A stretch of DNA of 64,000 nucleotides. It comes from Siphonodentalium dalli (lineage: Eukaryota > Mollusca > Scaphopoda > Gadilida > Siphonodentaliidae). The notes beneath the pieces were generated by a model. The model was given only the letters and a program-made list of their open reading frames with translations. It had not been told where the DNA came from and did not search any database. The stretch is from assembly GCA_032622095.1 (NCBI GenBank), contig CP136063.1:216955982-217019981 (forward strand), given 5' to 3'. A program made the translations under genes and the position numbers. This document shows positions 36,092-47,737 of this stretch, one piece after another. The number at the start of each line of letters is the position of its first letter. Positions within the stretch are counted from its first letter, which is position 1.

Positions 36092-38244
36092 GAAGTTATG
36101 TCTACATAAAATTGACACTTCTTGATACGACATGTCACATTATGTTTATGATATACATGTATGTCATTTTACTCTTCAAAGGGTGAAAAGGAAATAGATT
36201 GTCCAAATTTTTTTTTTTTTTACATGTGTATAACCGAACATAGTAAATGTCCAAGGATGGATTCAATATTGTGATTCCAATTACCAAATCCTGAATCATG
36301 ATTGTTTTTGAAAATGAATAAAGTATGTTGCTTTAAACTGTCATATGTCATATCCTGATTACTTCCCAGCTTCGAATGACAGTACATATTTGTGACGCTT
36401 TATCCAAGCAGCATAATGTTCATTATCTATCAATGATAATATTGGCATCATGTTCTCAAAACCTTTGAATTTACGGCCTAAATTCGTCATAAATGGTCTG
36501 ACTATAAGTAAGCCTTCTATAAGTAATAATTCATCATCATGTGCAGATTTGAATTTGTGAGAATGTGCTCGAACAACAACATATCCCATTTCGTCAAAGT
36601 TCTCTGAAATTTCTGTGACACCGACAATAGCCTTAACTTTTCGGCTGATGTTTTCTTCTGATATATTCGACCCTGCTGCCCTGTATAATTTTTTCAGTTG
36701 CTTCACTAAGTGTTCCATCCTTAAATCCACAGGAATACTTGTGTTGAGTTTGCCCTGCGTGTTCACAAACAATCCATATAATGATTGGTGGGCTACCTTT
36801 AAACTATATGAAGCTTGTTGGTGGGATAAGAATCGTGCAATTTCCAATGCATATTTGCTGAGGTTATTTGAGGCTTTGAATGTCTTCATCATGAACTTAG
36901 ATGTCACTATCAGTCTGTCTCTGTCTGGAGAGTGAATAATATCTAAAAATTGCAAGAATAGGAGACCTAATTCTAGAACAGTTTGAGCATAAATTTGGAC
37001 ATTATCATGGCTTTCTTTAGACTTTGGAAGTTTCTTCCATATCTTTTGCTGCATGGTGAATTTGTATGTTTTCCCATCAGGTAATGGCAACACAACATTT
37101 TTTAGAACAGTTTCATATGTTCCCTCTGGTGAAATGAAGGTGGCTCCAGATTTTCTTCCCCGAACAAACTCTTCGATAAATTCTCCCATGGTAATATCAA
37201 GCCAATCCTTTAATTGGTCCTCAGTAGCCTCTGTTGGTGGAACATGCTTTGTTGGATTGTCAAGTAAAGTAACCAAACCAAAATATTCTGAAAGTGCTTC
37301 AATCAGGTATGCATTGAAGAAGGAGATGAAAAAGTCCTTATCTTGGTCATAGTTGTTTTTGACATCCGACTTCAGTCTTCCTCTTCAATGTGACTTTTGC
37401 TGCGTTCATGGTTCCAACGTATAATGAGTTGCCATCAAACAAATGCTTGTATATTAATATAAAAAAATCCATACCCAAGTGCCACAGCTCAGTGGTTATT
37501 GGATGGAGATGATCAAATTGTTGTTCGGCTGTAAAACATTCTGTCCTCAGACCCTTTCCGCCAGAGAATCTCTCTCGGGTTAGTTGGTCTCCACCAATTT
37601 GGCATGTTTGAATTGGTTTATCTGCGGCGGAATAAATATCAGCAATAGTCTTTTCATATATATCCATGATCTCTACAACATCAGAATATTTCATCTCATC
37701 TAATGGATGCACATCCATTGGAATTACAGTATTACGTTTTGCTGATGAATCTGTGTACTCCCCCTTAATTATAGAAGGAACACTTTGAAACAAGTAGCTC
37801 AATTGTGGGAGGAAGTCTTTCACAACTCGCGATATCAGAACTGTATAATTGTTCTTCATGAGAGTTTCATCGTCAAGTGTTGGAATGAAGGCACTAACTG
37901 CGAGATCTTTGGCTTCTCCCTGTTTTTCATTTGGTAAATGGTCAATGTTGTTGTTCTGTAATATAAAAGCAGAACCAAACCAATTGCATTGCCCTCCATG
38001 ATGTGTAATTCGTTCATGAGTAACTCCCTTTAACTCCTTCTCTTGCAGCATTTACCACCTTTTCCACATGATGCGCACCTATTTCGTCAAGAAGTTTCAA
38101 ACCAGTCTGGTATGATGTTGTGACTCCCATACGATTTAGTCGGTCATGAACCCGAAAAGGTAAAAATATGTTGAAAATGTCTAGAACCAACAGAAAAATA
38201 TCCATAAAATAACATCACATACTTTTTAGTTGCATGGTATGAAC

Positions 38245-38670
38245 TTAAAGATGCATAATCTGATTAAGTGCCCCCCCCCCCCAATTACTATATATTTGGA
38301 TTCGGGGGTAAACATATTTGATTTGAGTTGAGGAACCCACCTATCAAAGAGTTATTAGTATATATAATTTTTTTAGTGGCCCAGTAAAAAGTTGACGAGC
38401 CAATGGTTTCGGACCAAATTGCAGATGAAGATGGATAACTTTAAAATTAAGAGGCTTTGTGTTGATAATAAGACCAAATTTCATTGAACAACATGTTGAT
38501 AAATTACAGGTTTCTGGCAATTTTATACTATAGTTGGCGGTGGTTAGCATTATTTTTGGGCAATTAATTGATTCTGATATCTGAAGCAGCTGTCTTAAGC
38601 AGCATTTTTTTAAATGTTGTTTTTGAAATCTGATTATATCGGGACCATCAAATCACATTGAGTACCTTTA
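38245..38670 (+). repeat. TTAA MITE family M2, copy e
   Basis: Starts TTAAAGATGCATAATCTGAT and ends 'cattgagtaccttta', with the final A of TTAA mutated to G. It is the closest relative of copy d by eye (shared 'gttgataataag.ccaaattt', 'ggttagcattatttttgggc'). It lies in the last intron of the transposase gene. Confidence 0.8.
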
Positions 38671-40236
38671 GTAAATTAATATCATCTCATATTATCAGTC
38701 AGTTATGAGCTATTTATTTATAAAATAAGATTATTATGAGGCAATCATAAGGACTACAGATTTCTACAAATTAAACTCAGATAAATAGATGAGCATCTAA
38801 ATAACCATAACTTAATATTATGTTTTAATTACCATTCTTCAAACAGAAGATGACTGATATATATCTCTGACCCACAAACATCATACCTTTTCAAAGTGCA
38901 CATCTCATTATCAAATGTGACCGGCATGGTGATACTGCAGCATGGTGTCACAAGCAGAAGCAAACAATATGAAATAAAACAAAAGGAACATAATATAAGA
39001 TAACACATGCAAAATAAAGAAATGAAATGATAATGTGTATGATAATGTGGATCAAAGTATTGTTACTGAGAGAGTGTAAATTAGTATTAATTGGTGTGTC
39101 AGCAGTATGTATCTGTGAGTGATATTAATTAATTGAGTTAGTCGTGTGTGAGTGAACTCATAGTAAGGTGTGAAATGTTATTGTGGACTGTAAGGAGGCA
39201 CTTGTGTATAGAACTGAGATAGAGCAAGTCAACTTTTCAAAAATAAATAGTATTCAACATCCAAAACAAAGAAATACAAATAAATTTTATTCAACATAAC
39301 AATTTAAATAGCAGAAACGGACTTAAAGACAAATAACAATAGAAACATTGCAAAATAAAATAACACAATAACTGTAATTTATACCTTCTGATGAACATAC
39401 TCATCCTCAAGAACAACAGTTAAGACACGCTGCATCAGTGAAAGCTCATGAAATCTGGTTGACATCAGAATGCTGTATATCAGGGAGAGCTTTGGTATAA
39501 TGTTTTCAATGTGTTGGTTTTTGCTGATTCTTTTTGGGGGCAATGCAATGTTGAGTATCATTTCAAAGAGAAATGGTTGGGTTTGAACAAATTATGTCAG
39601 AAGATCTTCATGGTTGAAAACTCTCAAACTTTCAAATGTTTTCGTCCAAAGGTAGCTATCATCTGACTTCTTGCACTTTGAATTTGCATTTTCATTTATA
39701 TCTCGGCTATGAATGTTTTTCAAACACCTTCCAAGTGAGGGAATCTGAAGAGCTACATGAGCTATTGTAAATGAGTCATTGTTTAAAATGGTATCAACTA
39801 GTATTGCCTTTTCCACAATGGACATTTCTTGGTGAACAAATTTGTCTTTAGCAACATTATTGATGGTTTGCACAATTCTGGAGCATGGTTTTTCTTCGTC
39901 GCTTGATACAATTGGTTGCCAGTAGCTGATATTCTTCCTGAAAACAACATCAAACCTAGAGATAACAATCTGTAAATACTTACATGTGGAATTGTGGATA
40001 TAAAATGACTCGTTTGTTCTGTTTACAGTATATTATTAAAGCATGAAGCTAGAACTCTGTATTGTATGCATAAACATGTCTATATATGTTAAGCATAAGA
40101 GTCCATAATGCAAATACCGTAATCACCAACAATATGTGTAGATGCACTATATATTGAGTTATTTGTGGGGACGTATAATCTCTCTACAGTCTCTACATTA
40201 TCATATTTTTACCACATTCTAAGTCAAAATATGCCT

Positions 40237-40672
40237 TTAAAGGTACTCAATCCGGTTATATGGTCCCCATATAACCAGATTCCAACAACAAAACCATTTT
40301 TAGAAATGCCGCTTCAGTTATCACAATCAATTAATTGCCCAAAAATAATGCTATAAACCAGTGTCACTTATAGTATAAAATTGCCCGAAACATGTTACTT
40401 TTCAACATGTTGTTCGATGGCCGTATAACCAACAGAAAGCCTCTTGATTTTAGAGTTATCCATCTTCATCTGCAATTTGGTCCGAGACTGTTTACTGGGC
40501 CACTATTAATTCTCGATTTGAAAACTAATACATTTCAAAATTCAATATCTAATAACTCTGAGCTTTGATAGGTGGGTTCCTCGACTCGAATCAAATAATT
40601 TTACCCCCCCCCCCCCGCGAATCCAAATAAATAGTAATTGAGGGGGTGCTTAATCGGATTATGCATCTTCAA
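40237..40672 (-). repeat. TTAA MITE family M2, copy f
   Basis: Begins TTAAAGGTACTCAATCCGGT and ends 'ggattatgcatcttcaa', where the right TTAA has decayed. It is inverse to copies d and e and lies in the intron between transposase exons 3 and 4. Confidence 0.8.
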
Positions 40673-40726
40673 CTATAAAGGGCGAATTTTTAAAAATATT
40701 TTTCACTGAGATGCTGTCTCATTGCT

Positions 40727-40960
40727 AAAGGTACTCATTCTGATCAGACAGTGCCCATACCATCAAGATACAACAAGTCAACAACATTTCTTCAAATGCT
40801 TTAGTTAAACTAAAGCATTTGAAGAAATAAAAATATCAGAATCAATTTATTGCAACAAAATAATTCTAACCACTGTCAACTATGGTATCAAATTTCCCAA
40901 AACTTGTTATTTATTTGTTCAACAAAATAAGGCCATATTATCACTAAAGTATCAACAAAT
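40727..40960 (-). repeat. Partial MITE family M2, copy g, with 18-bp hairpin
   Basis: Starts 'ctaaaggtactcattctgat' like M2 and keeps the 'aaccactgtcaactatggta' block, but has no right end. A perfect hairpin sits at 40787-40827 (18-bp arms, tttcttcaaatgctttag, 5-nt loop). Confidence 0.65.
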
Positions 40961-41321
40961 TTGACTATTACCACTTGCACTAAAACCACTCACATTTTGT
41001 TCAGGTTAACTGGCAAACAAGGTTCAGTTTGACACTGAACATCAACCATACAGTGACCAGTTTGACACCCAACACTCTCTGTTGATGATTTTGTCCCTTC
41101 ATCCGAGGCGAAAAGGTTTCTCCGTTTTGAGAAACAGTTGTTGCAGCTTTTTCCTGGAATATTAATATATGCATCTAGATTATCATTATTTACTATTGTA
41201 ACCTAATTTTGTTAGGTCTTCCCTTATTGAGCAGAATTAAATTAGTTCGAATTTAGTTCTAGAATGTATTGAGTGATCATGAACTTGTATGTGTCAGTGT
41301 ATAACTATCGGACATCTGTTG

Positions 41322-41800
41322 TTTTAATTATACCCCCTTTAAAAAAAAAAGTGGGGTATACTGTTTTGCACCTGTCCGTACGTGCATGCGTCTGTCCGTC
41401 CGATGTCTGTTCATGTCATAACTTCAACAGTTGTGCTGGGATCTCAATGACATTTTGTATGGATGTTTACCATAGAAGGACATTTAATGGCACATTCAAC
41501 TGTTTTGTTTTGGTTTGTTGTTCTATAGTTATTCATCTTCGTTTATATGAAAATGCTGATTTTTGGGTCCATCTGTCTGAGTATGGTAGTCGTAAGTTAT
41601 AGATATGCCCACATTAGGTGGTATGCTCTTTATTTAATGGTGGCAAATTTTGACCCACTGCGACCTCCTCCGAGGCCCCGACCACCACATTGTCTTTCCA
41701 CAAAACAAAATGAGGAAAAGTCATTTTATCTTAGTTACTGGATGGGAATAATTTTAGACCGACCCTACTCATTTTACTTGTAATTAAATTATGTTTAATA
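41322..41800 (+). repeat. 'tatacccc' dispersed repeat in a transposase intron
   Basis: Opens with ttatacccccttt, an A-run and gtggggtatactgttttgca, then cctgtccgtacgtgc and tctgtccgtccgatgtctg, and later 'tggtggcaaattttgaccca'. This start is common in mollusc and other marine invertebrate genomes (from memory). The right boundary is approximate. Confidence 0.55.
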
Positions 41801-42399
41801 GCTGCATGCATTAAATGCAACATTAGCTGAAACATTGGTTGCAGTCCTGTGAACATGCCTTTATAATAAATAAATATAGAACCTGCATACATTTAAGAGT
41901 CTGGTTAATATTTCTTACCACTTCTTGGGGTTGGAAACTTGTCTTTGAGCTTCGAAGCACATTGTGTCCAGAACTCATTTTTTCCTTCTGCAGGTACACC
42001 CCCAGACTCATTTACAATTTGGCGAAGAAAATCAGTTTCTTCCTGAGACCACTTGGACTTATTGCTATCACTATGTCCCTGTAATTTAATGTGACAAATA
42101 TATCAGAATCTAAGATAACATCACAACAAAAAGTGTTTTAAAACATGAAATACACCAGAGGAAAGACAGCCCTACATTTCATCAAGAGTGCAGGTATACA
42201 TATTGTATATATAAACTCTAAATATTAGTATTTATTATAAATTTAATGTAAATTAATTTATATCGCAATGTATCTGCAGTGGCTCTTTTTTTTACTATAC
42301 AGATTATATCCTGCGGCCATTACAACTGAATTAATATTATAATATAATATATATAATATTATAATAATTTATCATAATAACCATGCGCTCTAAAGTTTA

Positions 42400-42492
42400 T
42401 AGTTTAGAACACCAGCGGTTTCCAGTCAGATTCGAACTGACAATCCCCTCAGTATAAACTGAGGTGCACTCACCAATGTGCTGTAGAAACTG
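42400..42492 (-). repeat. Possible tRNA-derived SINE head
   Basis: The minus strand carries 'cagttcgaatctgactgg', close to a polymerase III B box (GTTCGAATC), preceded by a stem (cctcag...ctgagg) and 'cattggtgagtgcacc' where an A box would lie. The fold is poor and no tail was found. Confidence 0.3.
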
Positions 42493-42577
42493 ATATAAAG
42501 CTGGCATTGAAAAACTATTTTTTTTCAAATTTACTTTACATGTGATAAAATAGATCTTTATGGCCTATAAAACTAAC

Positions 42578-42680
42578 CATTACATTGTGGCACTTTGAAT
42601 GATGTAGAGGTGTTTGTCGGGTCGGTGTTAAAAATTCCCTTGACCATTTCGATACAGATCTATAACCATGGAGATGTCCC
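42578..42680 (-). other. Duplicate copy of transposase exon 1 (3' half)
   Basis: On the minus strand it reads SKWSREFLTPTRQTPLHHSK with the same gttagt donor context as exon 1 (SKRSREFSTPTRQTPLQDSK). The reading frame is still open, but there is no in-frame ATG. It could be an alternative exon or a relic. Confidence 0.6.
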
Positions 42681-43462
42681 TTTAATTAAATATACTAGAG
42701 CTCCGGGTGGAGACACATTCATGGGCAGGGACGCTTATATGCATTGGGAAATATGTTTTTTCTTCAATTTTCGTGTCTATATTGGCCCACTATATGGGAA
42801 ACAGGCCACCAGTAACCCTTAATTCCTATGTAAATGTATTCTAAATTATATACATGTATGAGTAAATTTCAGTGTAGGAAAAAGATTGCATCACTCATTT
42901 TATCCAGCCCCAACACAGCCACCCCCCCCCCCCATATTGTGTCTGGGGAAAATATGCTTTTCAAACTAACCATATAATTGTGGCGTTTTGAGTCCTGTAG
43001 AGGTGTTTGTCGGGTTGGTGTAGAAAATTCCCTTGACCGTTTCGATCTGGATGTTGATGGCACCCTATTTTCATCATTTGGAATAAAACTTGGTGTTCGC
43101 TCCATTCTCAAATGAAATTAATAAAAATTCATTACACGCAAGAAATAAAACATTCTTCATTTTAACTTTGGCCGAGGCTAATCTGCCGCAAACAAAAATA
43201 TGCGTGATACTGTAATATGATGGTATTACCCCCCCCCCCCCCCCTCCCCCTGAATCCTGAATACCAGTTAATTTTGGGGGGTGAATCCTGATACCAGTTA
43301 ATTTGGGGGGGATAAATCCTAAATACATGTTAACAAATAATATGCGATAAATAGACACATACATAGACATATTATGATCCATTATACCTGACATGATATT
43401 GGAGTAACGGTGTGTGATTATTTTTATGTTTTCTGTAGATTGACAATATAAAAACTTCCTCC

Positions 43463-43964
43463 TTAAAGGCACGCGAGGCCTTAGTTGTCGAAAATATTCA
43501 TATTTGTTCCAATCACCAAAAACAGAAAAACATTAAAATGCATAGAGTTTCGTTCATATATACCATGACTATCGCGTAAACAGCATGTTATCATAAAGAC
43601 ATACTATATTTTACCCAAGCAAGAGCCTGATTGTGTTACAGAAGACAACACAATGCTACTGGCTAATCACACACAAATGGCATAAACGCTCTTTATGTGT
43701 TCCATATCAGGAATTCACCAACAAAGAACGCTCTTTATGTTTACCATCATAATATAAACAAACACCAGAAAAGTAACTTTTTATGCTTTTGTTTACATAA
43801 CAATGGTCAAACAAATGACAATAACATATTGTTTATGCGATATTTCTTATTTGTATACGGACAAAGTATGTCTACATTTTGTTGTTCTTTCTGTTTGTGG
43901 CGGTTTTTGACGGGTGGAAATATTTTTACAGGATACCCACCGCCAAGGCCAACCGTACCTTTAA
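43463..43964 (-). repeat. TTAA MITE family M1, copy c
   Basis: Complete element from TTAAAGGCACGCGAGGCCTT to ggccaaccgtacctttaa, in inverse orientation to copy b. Its right TTAA (43961-43964) is also the left TTAA of copy d. Confidence 0.9.
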
Positions 43965-44462
43965 AGGCACGTGAGGCCTTAGTTGTCGAAAATATTCATA
44001 TTTGTTCCAATCACCGTAAACAGAAAAACATTAACACGCATTCAGTTTCGTTCATATTTACCACGAGCATCGCATAAACAGCATGTTATCATAAAGATTT
44101 ACTATATTTTACATAAGCAAGAGCCTGATTGTGTTACAGAAGACAGCACAATGCTGCTGGCTAATCACACAAACATGGCATAAACGCTCTTTATTCGTTC
44201 CATATCAGGAATTCACCAACAAAGAACGCTCTTTATGTTTACCATCATAATATAAACAAACACCAGAAAAGTAACTTTTTATGCTTTTGTTTACATAACA
44301 ATGGTAAAATATATGACAATAACATACTGTTTATGCGATATTTCTTATTTGTATACGGACAAAGTATGTCTACATTTTGTTGTTCTTTCTGTTTGTGGCG
44401 GTTTTTGACGGGTGGAAATATTTTCACAGGATACCCACCGCCAAGGCCAACCGTACCTTTAA
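43961..44462 (-). repeat. TTAA MITE family M1, copy d
   Basis: Complete, head-to-tail with copy c and nearly identical in length. The right TTAA (44459-44462) is followed by 'tcctttctatactgg', the start of an M4-type element. So three elements are joined through single TTAA sites. Confidence 0.9.
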
Positions 44463-44575
44463 TCCTTTCTATACTGGAACATCATTTATGAGTAGTTATC
44501 CCATAGGAAATGTTCATATAATAAGTTCAACAAACGACCGAAGGGTTGTTGAACTCATTATCTGAACATTTTCCC
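44459..44575. repeat. M4-type element fragment with hairpin
   Basis: 'TTAAtcctttctatactggaac...gagtagttatccca' matches 54055 onward. A hairpin at about 44506-44574 pairs 'aataagttcaacaa' with 'ttgttgaactcatt'. The canonical start seen at 54058 is TTAACCCTTTCTAT. Confidence 0.6.
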
Positions 44576-45362
44576 TCAATACATTCGACTCAAATCTTCC
44601 GACAGAATTCTTTTTCCTAGGCCCCATTAAAAAAAATGGACAACATTTAGCTTCCGAGGTGCTTGCCAGGAAAACAAACAAAATGACCCAACCGCCCCCA
44701 CCCCGAGAAAACAATTGGACAGGCTTGGTTTGCTAGGCGCTTGCCAGGTTATCTAGCGCCACCCATTCCATTAAAAATTTATTCAACCCTTCTCCACACC
44801 TAAAAAATTGGACAGCAAATTACACCCCCCCCCCCCCAAATTTGGACATCATCCTGTAATGTATCGTAGGCCCCAGAAACAAAAACTGCAATGTTCACAA
44901 AATGTGACAGAAAAGATGAACCCATTGTCCCATCATGGAATTTTTGTCAAAATAATTTTCTGAGTGTTGCTAAGAAATCAACATAAAAATATACATTATG
45001 GGCCAGCAACTTTTTCGCCTATGAATAAAAAACAAACCCCACATGCTTGAAACGCATGAGTCGAAAACAGGTAACTGGTCACAATTAAACATACTTTTCA
45101 CATCATTCCAGAAATCAATAAACACTGTCTCTGTCGTATATTGAAAAACTAACGGTGTAACTTATTGATTATGGATATAAAGATGTAATTAAATATAAAT
45201 TGTAGATAAAAATGATGATTTTATCGTAGCAATAAAGATCGTAAATAAATCCGCAATCGAAAATATCACGTGACAACCGAATCTCATGAATATATTCATG
45301 AGCTCAGCCTATACCAGGCCTCAAATACGTTTGCTGGCCTGGGTACTAGGCTAGTTGTCGCC
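44576..45362. other. No gene recognised
   Basis: Repeated 'ggacagc/ggacaac' and C-rich phrases between 44630 and 44870 suggest low-grade repeats. There is no coding signal. Confidence 0.45.
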
Positions 45363-46331
45363 TAGAGTTTAATTCGGGACCGGGAATTCCCGTAAAATGT
45401 AAAATGTAAAACGTCCATTGTGATGCGATTTCAGTCGGAACATAGTGTATTTAATAGTGTGTATATGTACGTTTTAAGCACAATCATGTATATACAGTAT
45501 ATCGTTTGATCGTTAGATTCGTTACCATCATATCTAGTGTTAACTGCAGTCTGGATACCTTATCTGATGAAAACACGCAGGATCTCGAAACGAGTACCGA
45601 TGTACCCACTCCAGTAACGGTCCCCACACTGGAAGCGGAGCTGCAAGGTTTCATTGACGCTTCAACATCGCACAAATCTCGCACAGGTGGAAACGTTCAG
45701 CGAACCACACCCAACATCGCAGCAGAGTTTAAATTGTACGAAGCGAACAACGTGCGGACGGAAAACTTAAATTTCCTATATGAAGCCCTGGAAACAGGCA
45801 AACCGACATATGTGGAGTCCGAGCGTAGCTTCTCGAGTGCTGGCAAATTTTCAACGAAGATTCGGTCACGATTAAGTGACAGTTCTTTAAGCAACCTTCT
45901 GTTTTTAGTTTTTATGGAAGTTCTATCGCAAAACTTCTACGTAAAACAGAAGGTTGCTTAACGAACTTTCACTTAATGGTAATCGAGTCTTCGTTGATGC
46001 TGCTAAATTGATGACATTAACGGTACGGTACGGTAAACTACAGTACGATTTGACTATGAACTGTGAAAATCAATCATGTGTTTATTTTTGTTTAAATGGC
46101 GCAAGAATGCGGCAAGATTCGCGTGTTACTTTGTTGTTCAACTGTAAGTTTTAAAAGTAATTAAAGAGATGTTGCATTAAAACCATGTTGTGTATATATT
46201 TTGACATTCGGCAGTAAATTACTATCATAAAATGATGTCAACAAATAAACCGGGAATTTTCCCGGATCCAGGGATGAAAAATGTCCCGGTTCCGTTTTCC
46301 AAAATAAACCGGGAAATATTAAACTCTAGTT
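45363..46331 (+). mobile_element. Short decayed hAT transposon
   Basis: Termini ctagagtttaat...attaaactctag form a 12-bp inverted repeat, with 'accggg'-type sequence just inside both ends. The element carries only the 3' end of a hAT transposase. No clean 8-bp target duplication is visible. Confidence 0.6.
45506..45961 (+). pseudogene. hAT transposase C-terminal dimerisation fragment
   Basis: The frame contains 'PTYVESERSFSSAGKFSTKI' followed by 'RSRLSDSSLSNLLFL', the hallmark of the hAT C-terminal dimerisation region (S.ERxFSxAG...R..L....L..L). Upstream sequence is polar and weakly conserved, and the catalytic RNase H-like core is absent. The 3' end is duplicated in inverse orientation: 45835-45912 pairs with 45941-46015 ('aagcaaccttctgttt' with 'aaacagaaggttgctt', 'tcaacgaaga' with 'tcttcgttga'). 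The last 20 or so codons are therefore a fold-back artefact. It cannot encode an active transposase. Confidence 0.75.
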
Positions 46332-46398
46332 GCGACATAACGAAGATGCGTTGGTTCTGAGTGCCCGGATGAAGATAATTAGCCGAGTGCGTGTTTTA

Positions 46399-46861
46399 CT
46401 TTAGGTTACACTGGTGTAAATGTTTTCCATAGGCCTCAGTGCTAACGTTTTAGCGTATAATATTGACAATATAAACATTGGGTCCAAAATGTTCTTTAAA
46501 TCTGAAAAATTGACATTTTGGGAAACTTTTTGCACACAAAAATCAAGTATGTCAGGCAGGGAATTCACCTTTAAATCTTGTGTTTTCCTAACTAGTGTCA
46601 GAACCGCATAAAACAATACTGTCATATATTAGACCACACCAAAATATTCAAACTTCACTACAGAGGGTTTATTCCTGTGCCAATGGCTATTTTACCAGTG
46701 GGAAACCATAGGGAAGAGGTGTGATGATTTTTTTAATGCAAAAAGCACACAAGGCTATTGACCAAATCAGGGCCCAGTGTCTATTTTATTCTCTCCTATA
46801 TATTCCTCCCGCATCCGCTAGAGGTCTCTCCGAACCTTGTTTACACCAGTGTAACCTAAAG
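46399..46861. mobile_element. TA-flanked MITE M5, copy a (empty-site copy)
   Basis: Perfect 22-bp inverted termini at 46399-46420 and 46840-46861 (core ggttacactggtgtaaa) include TA next to GGTTACAC at both ends, as expected for a TA target. The body is about 460 bp and non-coding. It holds an uninterrupted TTAA at 46496-46499, the site that is filled in copy b. Confidence 0.85.
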
Positions 46862-47737
46862 CGATAGCCCGCTGTTTCGCGGATTAATTGTAACTCCCTA
46901 TATTTCTTCAGAATTGCCCATCAATGGAAAAAATGTGTTCAAAAACAATATCACTTCTGTGATTCTTTATTTATCACACACAATTTAACCCCACCCCTTT
47001 AACACATTATTCATCAAAAAAGCACAAATTTCCACCACAGGTCATGTTCGGGCACCATTTTCACACAGTTTTTGGCGTCTGGTGTTGCAAACTTGGCTCA
47101 GCTATGGAAGACCGTATAGGATCCTTTCCGTGAGAGAACTGCTGGTGATGTAAGGTCATTGAGTCCAGAATTGAGCAGCTGAGCATGAAGCACATGACTT
47201 TATCAGTACATGGAAGACTAAAATATGATATTTCCAGGTCTGCAAGGGTGATCCAAGATAACTGGATGTGGACGTATATTGAATTAATTGAACAAACATA
47301 TGCTCTCTTTGAAATGCTGAAGCATTTTCTTATATGTGTCCAAGTTTTAGTTCTATTAACCTTCAAATGATCATACCCACCAGTGGAAGTGACTAACTTG
47401 TCTGATATATATATGTATATCACTGGCTATAAAATCCAAAATACATGTCAGATTAGCGTCTTATAACAGGTGATATGTGTGGGTCATTATGGGTCATTTG
47501 CATTATCATGTGACTATTACCACCTTGAAAAAAATTGAAAATACCTTGAAAAATTGGCATTTGTTTTATGAAAAATCATACTATTTTGTTGGCTGATGTA
47601 AGAGAAAGAAGACATCAGCAGCAAAAACAGCTACACCATGTATGGGAGATTCATTGGACTGAAAGACCAGGCTGTTAAAAATGCAATAAAATACCTTTTA
47701 AGTGACTCCCATGAATAAAAAAGCTCATTTCCCCTCT
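46862..47737. other. No gene recognised
   Basis: No repeat or coding assignment is possible. A 120-codon minus frame at 47061-47423 lacks motifs. Confidence 0.45.

Larger units (their letters stand above)
36359..43105 (-). pseudogene. DUF6589-like transposase gene with Myb/SANT-like N-terminus, five exons, decayed
   Basis: Transcript-order exons are 43105-42971, 42078-41919, 41153-40994, 39937-39385 and 38151-36359, about 2.8 kb of coding sequence; phases agree at every join. Exon 1 starts MERTPSFIPNDE. Exon 2 holds a Myb/SANT-like segment (KWSQEETDFLRQIV ... FWTQCASKLKDKFPTPRSG). Exon 3 is cysteine-rich (KSCNNCFSKRR ... CQTGHC ... CQTEPC). Exon 5 has the block IGGDQLTRERFSGGKGLRTE followed by 'HPITTELWHLGMDFF', which I recognise as typical of DUF6589 proteins. 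Breaks: TAA at 39592-39594, frameshifts near 38040 and near 37365, and GG in place of AG just before exon 5 (positions 38153-38152; one base change from ttttcag). Such proteins are multi-copy in invertebrates and fungi and probably serve as transposases; assignment to Academ/AcademH is inference. Introns carry MITEs and a 'tatacccc' repeat. Confidence 0.75.

Noticed and set aside
43200-43320. Direct repeat 'gaatcctgataccagttaat' near a C/G run as an element terminus
   Set aside because: Only two short copies without inverted partner at the other side of the transposase-helicase block.
32180-45362. Shared 'gttgtcgcctag' words at 32180 and 45352 as possible transposon ends
   Set aside because: They are in direct, not inverted, orientation, and the similarity stops within about 15 bases, so they do not define the helicase-transposase element.
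45340-46345. 8-bp target duplication for the hAT element
   Set aside because: Flanks 'gttgtcgc' and 'gttgcgac' agree only in part; I do not claim a duplication.
47061-47423. 120-codon minus frame
   Set aside because: No start context, splice support, motif or second copy.
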